NCBI GenBank assembly: GCA_039028975.1
Contig: JBCCHB010000006.1
Span: 62,001 to 126,000 of the forward strand
Length of the DNA stretch: 64,000 nt
Origin: JAHBNG01 sp039028975
Lineage (GTDB): Bacteria > Chloroflexota > Anaerolineae > Caldilineales > Caldilineaceae
Direction: 5' to 3'
Both the position numbers and the translations under genes were made by a program. Shown one piece after another: positions 36,201-48,200 of this stretch. Under the pieces are notes generated by a model, which saw nothing but the letters and a program-made list of their open reading frames with translations, ran no database searches and was not told the DNA's origin. Positions within the stretch are counted from its first letter, which is position 1, and the number at the start of each line of letters is the position of its first letter.

Positions 36201-39200
36201 CAGCGTTTGGTCTCTCGTGTAGCAGTGACAGAAAACGTCGGTTTTCACAGCGACCGCAGCATAAACGGCATGACGCCCTCTGAGATTCATGATGGTGTAC
36301 TCCACCCTCTAATTCATAAAAACACCTCCACTTTTACGGAGCAACGTTTCACCACGACCTTCCTTGGAAACGAGTTCTTTCTTCGGGATCACCAAGTGCA
36401 GGGCGAATCCGTTCTGCCAGGCGTGGTCTATCTGGAGATGGCTCAAGCCGGGGCTGAGATAGCCGTAGAAGGCGAGCGGGTTACCCAGTTACGGAACGTC
36501 GTCTGGGTTAGCCCCATCACTGTCGGCAACAATGTGCCTGTGGAAACGCATCTCGCTCTCTATCAGGATGAAAGGCAAGGGGTTTGCTATGAAGTTAGGA
36601 CTCTAGACGATGATGGCAAGTCCGTCCTTCACGGTCAGGGCAAGCTAGGGTTTGATGCAAATTTCGAACAGATGCAGGTCATTGATCTCGAAGCAATCCG
36701 CCAGCGCTGTCCTGAAGCACAATCAGGCCAAGCGTGCTATCAACAGTGCCAGCGGCAGGGGCTTACCTACGGCCCAACCTTTCAGGTGATTGAAGAGGTA
36801 ATCAGCAATGAGAGAGAGGTGTTGGCTCGGCTACAGCTACCAGATGAAGTGGCCGACGGACCATACATTCTCCACCCAAGCCTGCTCGACGGGGTGCTAC
36901 AGAGCGTGGTTGGGCTGACAAGCCGTGACAGTGAACTTAACGAAGCTCTCTACCTGCCTTTCGCCCTGGATTTGCTGGAGCTCGTTGGCCCCATACCCGC
37001 AATGGGCTACGCATACGCCACCAAGATAGTGGATTCTGATACACCCATCAACCTTGATACAGCCCACTTTAACATCGCTCTGTTAGATGATAAGGGCAGA
37101 GTCTCGCTTAAGCTGCATAACTTCACCCTCAAAGTAGCTTCACAACCGCAGCCAGGCTGGTATTACGCGCCCGATTGGGTGCAGCAGCGCTTGCCCGACG
37201 TCCACACGCTGGGCGCAGACATCAACACGAATGAAGCAAACGGCACTATCGTGCTGGTAACGTCCAAAGAAATGAAACCATTGGGTGAGCGGCTGCGCCA
37301 ACACTGTTCGCCACGGCAGGTCGTGCAGCTCATCTTGGGTGAGCAGAATGTCCAGCTAGACCAATCAACCTGGGAACTCGACCAAACGAATGATGAAGGC
37401 TGGAAGGCGTGCTTATCTGCACTAAACACCCTGCCAGAGGTTATCACCCTCTATTTTCTAGGCGGATTGTCGGCTCGGCATTCCCTAAATGAGATGCTGT
37501 TGCCAACTAGATTAGATGAGCTAGACCAAATCCAAGAACGCGGCGTCGTAGCGCTCTTCAGATTGATTAAATTTCTGGAGCAGCAAGGGCTGATGCCCAA
37601 GCTATCTGCCATCAAGGTACTGACCAATTGTGCCCAGCAGTCTCATCTCGATGCTCCTATTCTGCCTTGGAATGCGTCGGTAAGTGGCTTCACCATGAGC
37701 CTGGCGAAAGAGTATTCCGGGATTGATGTAAGTTGCATAGATGTTGTGCTGACCAAAGATAACGCAGATAAGCCAACCTTCCATGAGGCCGATCTTCTGG
37801 CCATTATTGCTGAATGCAACAGTAATGGCCATCCTATTGCGTTGCGGAACGGAGTCAGATACGTGCGGCAATTGATTCCTTTGACATTGCCAGACGCGAC
37901 GCAAGGCTACAAAGGTATACAAGGGACAGGTAGCGATTCTGCCACCTGGCCACCTTACAACCTTCGGCTGAGTTCAGATCGAAGCCAAGCAACTTTTCCC
38001 TATCGGCAAGGTGGCGTCTACCTTATTTTAGGTGGCGCTGGCGGCATCGGTTTAGAAACGGCTGTCCATCTCGCCAAGAAGGTACAGGCCAACGTGGTCT
38101 TGGTGGGCAGAAGTGTTTTAACAGCAGAGAAAGAAGTCGATCTAAACCGTATCAAGGAGGTAGGTGGCAACTATCTGTACTGTCAGGCCGATTGCACACA
38201 TTTAGCCGAAATGCAAGCGGTTGTCCGCAAGGTCAAGGCCCGATTTGGCGTGATTCATGGCGTGATTCATTCAGCCATGGTCTTGCAAGACAGATCTATC
38301 TTCACAATGGATGAGGTCGCTCTGCGAGCCGTGATGGCCCCCAAAGTAACAGGTACGATTGTCTTGGCCGATGTGACCAAAGACGAACCACTAGACTTCA
38401 TGCTCTTCTTCTCATCGGGCCAATCCTTTTGGGGGAATGCTGGCCAGAGCAACTACGCTGCTGGTAGTACCTTCCAAGATGCTTACGCCCACTACCTCAA
38501 CCAGCGGAAGCTATACCCCGTCAAGGTCATCAACTGGGGGTACTGGGGTTCAGTGGGCGCAGTGGCAACAGATGCATACGAGCAACGACTTGCTCAACAG
38601 GGCATCCATTCTATTTCCGCTGCAGATGGGATGGCGGCCATCGATCAGGTCTTGTCTTCGCCCCTAGCCCAAGTCGCGGCCATGAAGGCAGACCGGTCAG
38701 CATTGGCACAAATGCACGTTGCTTTCAGCCAGCAGGCAGAAGTCGTGCAGCTCACCTATGGATCTTCGTTGCAGAGAACGGTTGAGCAACTTACCGCGGA
38801 CGCGCAGAATCTGGATGTGAACCAGACGGCATTGCAAAAGGAACAAGCAGGTTTCAAGGCATTGGAAAACTTTGCCCAGCGGAGCCTGCTTCAGATTCTG
38901 CAACAAATGGGCATCTTGCAGGTTCCAGGAGAGACCTCTTCTCAGCACACATTGCGTCAACAGTTGCATATTCTCCCCAAATACGAGCGCCTCTTTGCCG
39001 CCTGTCTGCAGATCTTAGAGATGGCTGGCTATGTCCGCCAAAGCGACCCACGGGTCGAAACCATGACCCTCGCGACTGAGGAAGAAGCACTGGATATGGC
39101 CCAACAGGAAGCTGACTTGGCCCACCGCTACCCCATGCTGCGACCTTATTTAACTTTACTGACGACCTGTCTACAAGCGTTGCCCAAGATACTTCAAGGG

Positions 39201-42200
39201 CAAATCCCTGCAACGAATATCATCTTTCCCAATAGCTCATTGGCATTGGTGGAAGGGATTTATCATGGAATACCGACAAAGGACTACCACAACCACATGG
39301 TAGCGTTGGCAGTCAAGAACGCTGTTGAGCAGCGCTTACCCGCCCTCCAAGATGGTGAGAAGATTCAGATAGTCGAGATAGGCGCCGGTACCGGTGGCAC
39401 GTCGGAGGTGGTCCTCTCGGCTATCGAGTCCTATGGCCCCTGCATCAATTACCTCTTCAGCGACATTTCCCAGGGCTTTATCCATCATAGCCAACGCCGG
39501 TTTGGTCAGCGCTATCCATTTGTCACCTTTGGCTTGTTGGATGTTGAGAATGTGATGACCTGCCGAGTCGTGGAGCTTAGCAGTGCCGATATTGTCTTCG
39601 GGACAGATGTCGTCCACGCTACCAAAAATATCCAGCAGACGCTACGAAACCTCAAATCGCTGCACAAGGCCAACGGGCTGCTTATCCTCAACGAGACGAG
39701 TGAATTCACAGCCTTTACTACATTAACTTTTGGCCTATTAGATGGCTGGTGGGCATTTGAGGATGAAGACCTGCGCATCGAACACACCCCTCTACTCAGT
39801 CCGACGCAATGGATGCAGGCACTGGGTAGAGAAGGATTTGCGCCCGTTCATGTAACGAGTCAAAGGGCAGAATGGTCAGCGCATCAAGCCATTGTGCTGG
39901 CCGAAAGTGATGGCATCCTGCGGCTGACACAAGGGGCAACTAGCTTACCGCAATGGAAGCCAGTGCAACCAAAGCCTATGACGAACCTCTTTTCTGAGAC
40001 TGCCCAGAGTGAATTGAGCAAGGGCCGCCCCAAGGCTTTTCTCCCGCAAAATATGCATCAAGCACTTGTTGCAAAGCAGATCATCCAGATTATTAGCGAC
40101 TATTTGCATATCCAGATTGACCATATCGAAGCGGATATGCCCTATGTGGATCTAGGAATCGACTCTATTCTGGCGGTTGAGATCATCAATCAGATAAATG
40201 AACGCTTGAATATAACGCTGCGTACAACCGATCTCTTTAACTATGCCGATATTCAGAGCCTGAGCGCTCACATCACGGCTACATTCCCAGAGGAATTGTC
40301 TCTCGCCGTTACTCAAGAGTCCGTTGCTCAAGAACTCATTTTTCAACCAACAGCCTCTCGGGAGGTGGTCTTTGGACAAGCAAAGGACATACTGCCCTCT
40401 TATCAATCAACTGAAAGTCTATTTATTCAAGACGAGTCTTTGTCCAGCAGGGCACAAACGCATGAAAGCCTTGTCGATTTGTCGGAGACTAAGTCGTCGG
40501 GTCAAACCACTGAACGCGCACAGCAGCTAGACGTCGCCATCATTGGGTTATCTGGCCGCTTCCCCGGAGCTGAGGATACAATTCGTTTTTGGCAAAACCT
40601 AGCCGAAGGCCGCAACTCGATTGTTGATGCCACAAAAGAGCGTTGGTCCGCAACTGACTTCTATAGCCCCAAGGATGCGCCTGACAAGAGTATTTGCCGA
40701 TGGGCTGGTCTGTTGACCGGTATCGATCAATTTGATCCCCTCTTCTTCAATCTTTCTGTCAGAGAGGCAGAATGCATGGACCCGCAACAGCGCCTGTTTT
40801 TGCAGGAAGCTTGGGCCGCTATAGAGGACGCCGGATATGCAGGTCCAACGTTGGCTGGCCAGAAGTGTGGCGTCTTTGTTGGGTGCGGCCCAGGTGATTA
40901 CCAGCAACAGTTGGCAAGCGCTGGCGTTACTGAAGCCTATCGCTTTATGGGTAATTCATCCTCTATTCTGGCAGCGCGAATTGCCTATCATCTTAATCTC
41001 AGAGGGCCAAGCATTGCCATCGACACGGCCTGTTCCTCATCATTGGTGGCCATTCATTTGGCTTGCGAGAGCCTGCGCTTAGGCACTAGCGATATGGCCA
41101 TTGCAGGTGGCGTATCGATTTTGACAACACCAACCTTCCATATCCTGGCCAGCCAAACAGGGATGCTTTCCCCACAAGGGCAATGTCGCTCCTTTGCTCA
41201 GGGCGCCAATGGCTTTGTCCCTGGCGAAGGGGTCGGGGTGGTCATCCTCAAAGCATTGCCTCAGGCATTGGCTGATGGCGATCAGGTTTACGGTGTCATC
41301 AAAGGCTCAGCCATCAATCAAGATGGTAAGACCAACGGGATCACCGCGCCCAACGGCCCGTCTCAAACCGCCCTAGCCCGCGCCGTATACGAGCAGTTTG
41401 ACATCGATCCAGCGACCATCAGCTACGTGGAGGCTCACGGTACAGGGACAGCCTTAGGCGATCCGATTGAGGTTGGGGCGTTGACCGATGCCTTTCGCAC
41501 CTATACCAGCAGCAGCGGTTATTGTGCCATCGGATCCGTCAAGACCAACATCGGTCATACCCTTGGCGCTGCGGGTGTTGCTGGCGTCATCAAAGTTCTC
41601 CTGGCCCTAAAGCACAAAAAACTGCCACCTTCACTCCATTTTGAGGAGCCAAATGAACAGTTCAATTTTGAGGATAGCCCCTTCTCTGTGAATACAACCT
41701 TGACAGATTGGTCAGTTGCGGCTGGTCCTCGGCGGGCTGCGGTTAGTTCATTTGGCTTTAGCGGTACCAATGCCCATTTGGTAATTGAGGAATGCCAAGA
41801 GGCAGAGTTGAAGAGTTGCAGAGTTGCAGAGTTGCAGGGTGGGATGGCTCCAGAGAAAGGGCAGCCCCACCTAATTGTATTATCAGCAAAGAATGAGGAA
41901 CGGCTTCAAGAGTATGTCCGCAAACTTTTGCTCTATTTGGAGATGACATCTACGTCACGTCCGGTCGCGCAAGAGCCCGATTCATTCGTGGAGCCTCAAA
42001 TTCTTCGACAAACCATAAAGAAGATAGTCGCTGAAATCGTTGGGGTTGACGCAGTCGAGATTGAAGCGGAGCAATCCTTCACAGAGTGTGGTCTCGATGG
42101 AATACAGCTAAGTCGCCTGCAAATGATGATAGAAGAGTATTATCGCTGCGAGCTACCAAGTACACTCGTGACCCCAAATGCGTCGGTCGAAAGTGTAGCA

Positions 42201-45200
42201 GTAATCATTCACCCCCTCCTAACCTCCCCCAATTTAGGGGAGGAACTGTCTCCTCGTCAACAAAGCGGCGGTTCCCTCCCTTATCAGGGAAGGGTTAGGG
42301 TGGGGTCTGAACGACCATCCTTGGAAAGTATCGCCTACACTCTACAAACCGGACGGACGGCGATGGAGGAGCGTCTGGCTTGCGTTGTGTCGACTATTGA
42401 CGAATTGATTGAACAACTGGAAAGTTATGCCAACGGGAAACATCAGAGGAAGTCACGCAATGGCACACAGGCTCTGGCACAAGGCGTTTACCGAGGCATT
42501 ATTGAATCGGGCCACTCAATCGCCAATCTACTCAGTCATGGTGAAACTGGCAAGGCCATTGTCCAAACGGCTGTGCAAGAACGGGATTGGGCCACGCTAG
42601 CCCAATTGTGGGTGTCGGGTGTCGAGATAGATTGGCGCTTTTTGTATCCCCATGGTACCCCTAAGCGGGTTTCATTGCCTACCTATCCTTTTGCTCCAGA
42701 GCGATACTGGATAGCAGAAACCAAAGTAGAGCCGATGATAAGCCGCACGTCAGCTCGAACCTATAAGAGTAATGGGACGCCTCAATTGCCGAGTTACCAG
42801 GGTGGAGCCGAACATATAAGAGAAAATATTCCTGACGCGGGGCCCCATCTGTTATACAGCAGGCTCCTTGCTGATCTAAAGCGTGAAGTATCGTCTGTGA
42901 CCAAAGTCAGCATCGAACAGCTCGATGCATCTAAAAACCTCGGCGCCTTTGGCTTCGATTCGCTCATGATGAAGAAGCTGGTGGTTCGGTTAGAGCAACG
43001 CTATGGGGTGGAACTGACGCCAACAATTTTCTTTGAGCATAGCGACCTGAACAGTTTTACCAATTTCTTGCTAGTGACGCACAGGGAAGCGATACGGGCC
43101 GCCTATCACGTAGAAGCTGGCGAGATGACGGCGCACGACGGTCGGGGATATTTCGACGAGCACCACTCGACAAACCCTCAGACCCCAGCTATCACACAAC
43201 CCCAAAGGGTCTCAGAGCGGGTGTCTAAACAAGCATCTCAGCACGAATCCAAAGATCTATCGAAAGCGGTAGCCATTGTTGGCATGAGCGGCATCATGCC
43301 CCAATCGCCTGATCTGGATACCTTCTGGCAGCATCTTGCCATGGGGCATGACCTGATTACCGAAATCCCGCCCGAACGGTGGGATTGGCGAACGGTGTAT
43401 GATCCGACGGGGCGTGATCCACAACGTTCTGTATCTAAGTGGGGTGGCTTTATCCCGGATGTGGATAAATTCGATCCTGGCTTTTTCGAGCTTTCCCCGC
43501 GGGAAGCCGAGATGATGGATCCCCAACAGCGGCTCTTTTTACAGACGGTTTGGCAGACTTTCGAGAATGCTGGGTATCGGGCGTCGGACTTGGCGGGCCG
43601 CTCAGTTGGTGTCTATGTTGGCGTGCAATTTCAGGAATACAATGAGTTGATTGCGCTTACCCAGAAAGCCCGCAACGCCCAGATAGCGACTGGCAATGCC
43701 CATGCCATGTTGGCCAATCGAGTCTCATTCTTGTTCGATTTGCATGGCCCCAGTGAGGCCATCGATACAGCCTGTTCCAGCTCGTTGGTCGCAATCCATC
43801 GAGCCGTCCAGTCGATCCGTAGTGGCGAAATCGAGGGCGCCATTGTGGGTGGTGTCAGTTTGGCGCTTTCGCCGACAACCTACATCACCACTAGCCAAAT
43901 GGGCGTACTCTCACCAGATGGCCGCTGCAAGACCTTTGATAAAGGGGCCAACGGCTATGTCAAGGGGGAAGGCGTAGGCGCGGTGCTGCTTAAGCCGCTC
44001 GCTCAAGCCGAAGCCGATGGCGACCACATCTACGCCATCATTCGCGGGAGCGCGGAAAATCATGGTGGACGAGCCACCTCGCTCACGGCTCCCAATGCCC
44101 ATGCCCAAGCACAGCTATTAGTAAAGGCTTACGCTGATGCCGAAGTAGATATTGGCACGGTGAGCTATATTGAAACCCACGGCACAGGAACCGAATTGGG
44201 TGATCCAGTCGAGATCGAGGGGCTTAAGCAGGGATTTCAGCATTTGCGTGCTCAGCAGGGGCAGGCAGCTTCTCCATCCCACTATTGTGGCTTAGGTTCA
44301 GTCAAGACCAATATCGGACACTTGGAACCAGCGGCGGGCATGGCTGGGTTGTTCAAAACGTTGCTGGCTATGCATCATCAGACCCTACCAGCAACCATCC
44401 ATATCCAGGAACAAAATCCGTATATCGATCTGACTGGCAGCCCCTTCTATCTGGTAACTGAAACGCAGAAGTGGCAACCCGTTACAGACGACGCTAGGCA
44501 GCCTATGCCCAGGAGAGCAGGAATCAGCTCCTTTGGCTTTGGGGGGGCCTATGCTCACGTGGTGCTGGAGGAATATAGGGAACAGGGATTAGGGATTAGG
44601 GAACAGGGATTAGGGAACAGGGAATCCCAGGTTGTTGTGCTTTCGGCCAAGAATAAAGAGCGGCTGCGGGAATATGCGCATAAACTACTAACCTATTTGG
44701 AAGAGTCATCGAAGCACTCAGATGCCCTGTCAGATACCCTGCAACCTGCAACCTGCAACCTGCTCAATATCGCCTATACCCTGCAGACAGGGCGTGCCCC
44801 CATGGAAGAACGGTTAGCCTTCGTTGTGACGACTACCGAGGAGCTGATCGAGCAGTTGCGACGCTATGAACAACTCGGATCTGAACTACGAGGCAGCGCT
44901 TCTGGAGATGTTTTGACTCAGATCTACCAGGGCAATAGCAATAAGAGTAATCAGCATACGGCAGAAAGGTGGCTAGAAGGGGCAGCCGATCACACTTACC
45001 TCATCGAAGAGCTGATTGAGGCCCGAGAGCTTGATAAGTTAGCCAGCCTATGGGTTTCTGGCATTGAGATAGATTGGCATTTGCTCTATGGCGATGAAAG
45101 ACTGCTTCGGATTCCATTGCCGACGTATCCTTTTGCCAAGGAACGCTATTGGCTACCGGAATCTAATGGGGCGAGATCTAATGGAGCAGGAGATAAGGCA

Positions 45201-48200
45201 TCAGTCATTGAGGTGGAGATACCTACCGCCAGCCACGCGGGTTGGAGCCAAAAGCTGCATCCATTGGTCCACCAAAATAACTCTGACTTTGAAGCACAGC
45301 GCTTCTGCAGCATCTTTGTGGGAACAGAGTTTTTCCTAAAGGATCATCGGGTTCAAGGCGAAAAAGTGCTGCCTGGCGTGGCCTATCTGGAAATGGCTCG
45401 GGCGAGTGGAGAGATGGCCGCCAGAGGCCAGCGGGTGATTCAGCTAAAGGATGTGGTCTGGATGCGGCCCATGGTCGTCAAAGAGAAGGCGCTAGAAGCC
45501 CAGATTGAACTCTATCCCTTATCAAGCAGCGACAATCGTGAGAGCGGTGAGATTACCTTTAAGATCAGCAGCGTCAGCAGCAACCAGCCAGAGCCAGTGA
45601 TTCACAGCCAGGGGAAGTTGGTGGTTGGTGAACTGAGCACTCCCGCCCTCTTAGAGATGCCCGATCCGTTAGATATTTCTGCTATTAAGGACCGCTGCCG
45701 CTCTACAATTGACGGGGCCACATGCTACCAGCGCTTTCGAGAGCATGGGCTAGATCATGGACCGACCTTCCAAGGGCTAACCCAGATCCATTCTAACAAA
45801 GATGAGGCACTAGCCTTCCTTCGCCTACCAACTGGGATTGTAGACAACTCAGAATACCTTCTTCCGCCCAGCTTGCTAGATGCGGCCCTGCAGGCCTCCC
45901 TGGGGTTGGCTATCAGTCAGGATAAAGGCCATCAAGAAGTCTCTCTGCCTTTCGCCCTGGGTGAGGTCAATATTTATGGCAGGGTACCCAACCAAGTGGT
46001 TGCCCATGTTCGATATAGTGTTCATAAGGGGACTCACAATGCAAATACGAGCAATGGCTTGCAGCCGTTGGCGAAGCAGACTCACAATGGCGTTCAGCCA
46101 GATAGTCAAGTTGCCAAATTTGACATCATGCTGGCGGATGAGCAAGGCGTCGTTTGCGTGGAGCTGAAGGGCTTTATGTCCCGGGCTATCACTCAGAAAC
46201 CAGATATCGAACTTCTCTACGGTACGCCTGAATGGCAAGTCAAGCCTCTAGCCGAATCCCATCATACGGCTGTTGAGGAAGAGCCAACGAGAACGCTGCT
46301 GCTAATTGGATTGAGCCAGGATGTGGCGGCCCTTATCGCCGGAAGCTATCCAGAGAATGAAGTTGTTTCACTTCCGGCTCGAGAACAAGATGAAGCCTCT
46401 ACCGTAATGCGGCTGACAAAAGAGAGCTGGCGGTTGATAAAAGACGCCGTGGAAAAGGTCACTGCTGGCCAAAACGCTGGTGGAAGACCAACACGGTCAG
46501 CCCATCATATTTTGATTGTGACGGCAGGATCAGTGGCCCCCCATCTTTATGCGCCTCTGACGGGTCTCCTAAAGACTGCCCAACTAGAGCAGCCCAAAAT
46601 CCGCGGCAAGATACTCACTGTTGCCAAGTCGAAGGCAGAGCGCTTGCTCACCCTGCTTGCCCAAGAGATTCAACCCAATACGTTTGAGGATGTCGAGGTG
46701 CGGTATGACAAATCGGGCATCAGAAACGTCAAAACGTTGCGCAGAGTTGAACTTGGCGTTGACCCAATCGCTAAGGGAGCCAACCTCAAACCAGGCGGCA
46801 CTTACTGGATTACGGGGGGCCTTGGCGGTCTAGGCCTGATCTTCGCTCGCCATCTACTTGCCAGCGCCAAAGTTAAAAACATCGAAAATGTATTCGTCAT
46901 CCTTAGTGGCCGGTCAGCGCTAGATGAAGCCCGCCAGCAGCTTCTCGCAGAATTAAACAGATACGGAGGAACCGCTATTTACCTGCAGGCAGATGTCAGC
47001 CAGCGTCAAGAGGTGGAACAAGTTGTACAACGTATCAAAGAAATGTATGGAACGCTTGATGGCATCATCCATAGTGCTGGCGTACTGTGCGATAGCTTTA
47101 TCCTCAACAAGACAGATGCAGAGCTCGACGCCGTATTGGCGCCCAAAATAGCTGGTGTGATGAACATTGATGCCGCTACCCAAGCCGAATCGCTGGATTT
47201 TGTCATGCTCTTTTCATCGCTTGCTGGCGTGATTGGCAACGCTGGTCAAGCAGACTATGCCGCGGCCAACGCCTTTTTGGATGCCTTTGCTCATCACCGT
47301 CAAACGCTGGTTGAAGCAGGCCAACGTTCGGGTCGCACCATTGCCATCGACTGGCCGCTGTGGGCCGATGGCGGGATGGCTGTTGAGCCAGAAACAGAGA
47401 GATGGTTAACCAAGAAAACAGGTATGACGCCGCTCTCAACTGCCAGTGGATTAGAGGCATTCGAGCAAGCGCTGGCCCAGAATGAGTTTGTGCAACTGCT
47501 AGTGATCCAAGGGGATACGAGCAAAGTGGGCCGAAGCTTGGGGGTAACGTCGGCTAATCCCACTTACCGCCGAGAAACATCCACCATCACAGCCATTGAG
47601 GACGCTCATAACGTAAGTAATGCTGACGACATCCAGGATGCCCAGGATGGTCGGGGCATTCAGAGTCAGTTTGAAGGTGAGCTCATTGAACTCTTTGCCG
47701 ATGAATTGAAGATTCAACGAGCCGATCTAAATACCGAAGTGAACTTTGCCAAGGTTGGGGTCGACTCTCTCATCATGATGAGCCTGTTAAATAAAATTGA
47801 AGACAAATATGGTGCCACTATAGCCCCGACAGCGATTATAGAATATCCCACCATCGCCACATTAGCGAGCCACTTACAAAATGAGGGGATAGGTCCCATC
47901 CTTAACAAGGGGAATAACAAGCCGAGTGCCCAGGAAATTTATGAAGGAATCTCTGGCCAGAATGGTTTGGTCCGCCATGTCAATACAAACGGCAATGGGA
48001 CAGCCCCCCAGAGGATTGCGCCAAATGAGGGCTCAGCATCGCTCAGCCAGTTGCCATTACACAGCCAACCAAAGAGTCGATTGCGCATCGAACCTGTACA
48101 CTCGGTGTCTGGCGCTGGGTCCAACGCTGGGTCTAACAAAGTCGCTATCATTGCTCAAGCTTGTCGGTTGCCCCAATCCCCTACAGTGGAACACTACTGG

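Larger units (their letters stand above)
40531..43095 (+). other. PKS module 3: KS-(ACP-like insert)-ACP
   Basis: KS3 is intact (DTACSSS, EAHGTGT, NIGHTL). No reducing domain follows, so a beta-keto group is expected. The adaptor is interrupted by an ACP-like domain without Ser (separate entry) and by repeat-like DNA. The true ACP3 carries Ser4236 in FGFDSLMM. Confidence 0.8.
43266..47890 (+). other. PKS module 4: KS-DH-KR-ACP
   Basis: KS4 is intact; the end of the core reads GGAYAH rather than GGTNAH. DH4: HRVQGEKVLP and PPSLLDAALQ. KR4: TGGLGGLG near residue 5518, VLCDSF (LxD, B-type), ADYAAAN. ACP4: Ser5838 in VGVDSLIM. Expected unit: alpha,beta-double bond, probably trans. This gives module 5 an unsaturated thioester. 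Confidence 0.85.

Noticed and set aside
44577..44632. CRISPR-like array
   Set aside because: The units are 7-14 bases, have no unique spacers, and are read in frame within a PKS.
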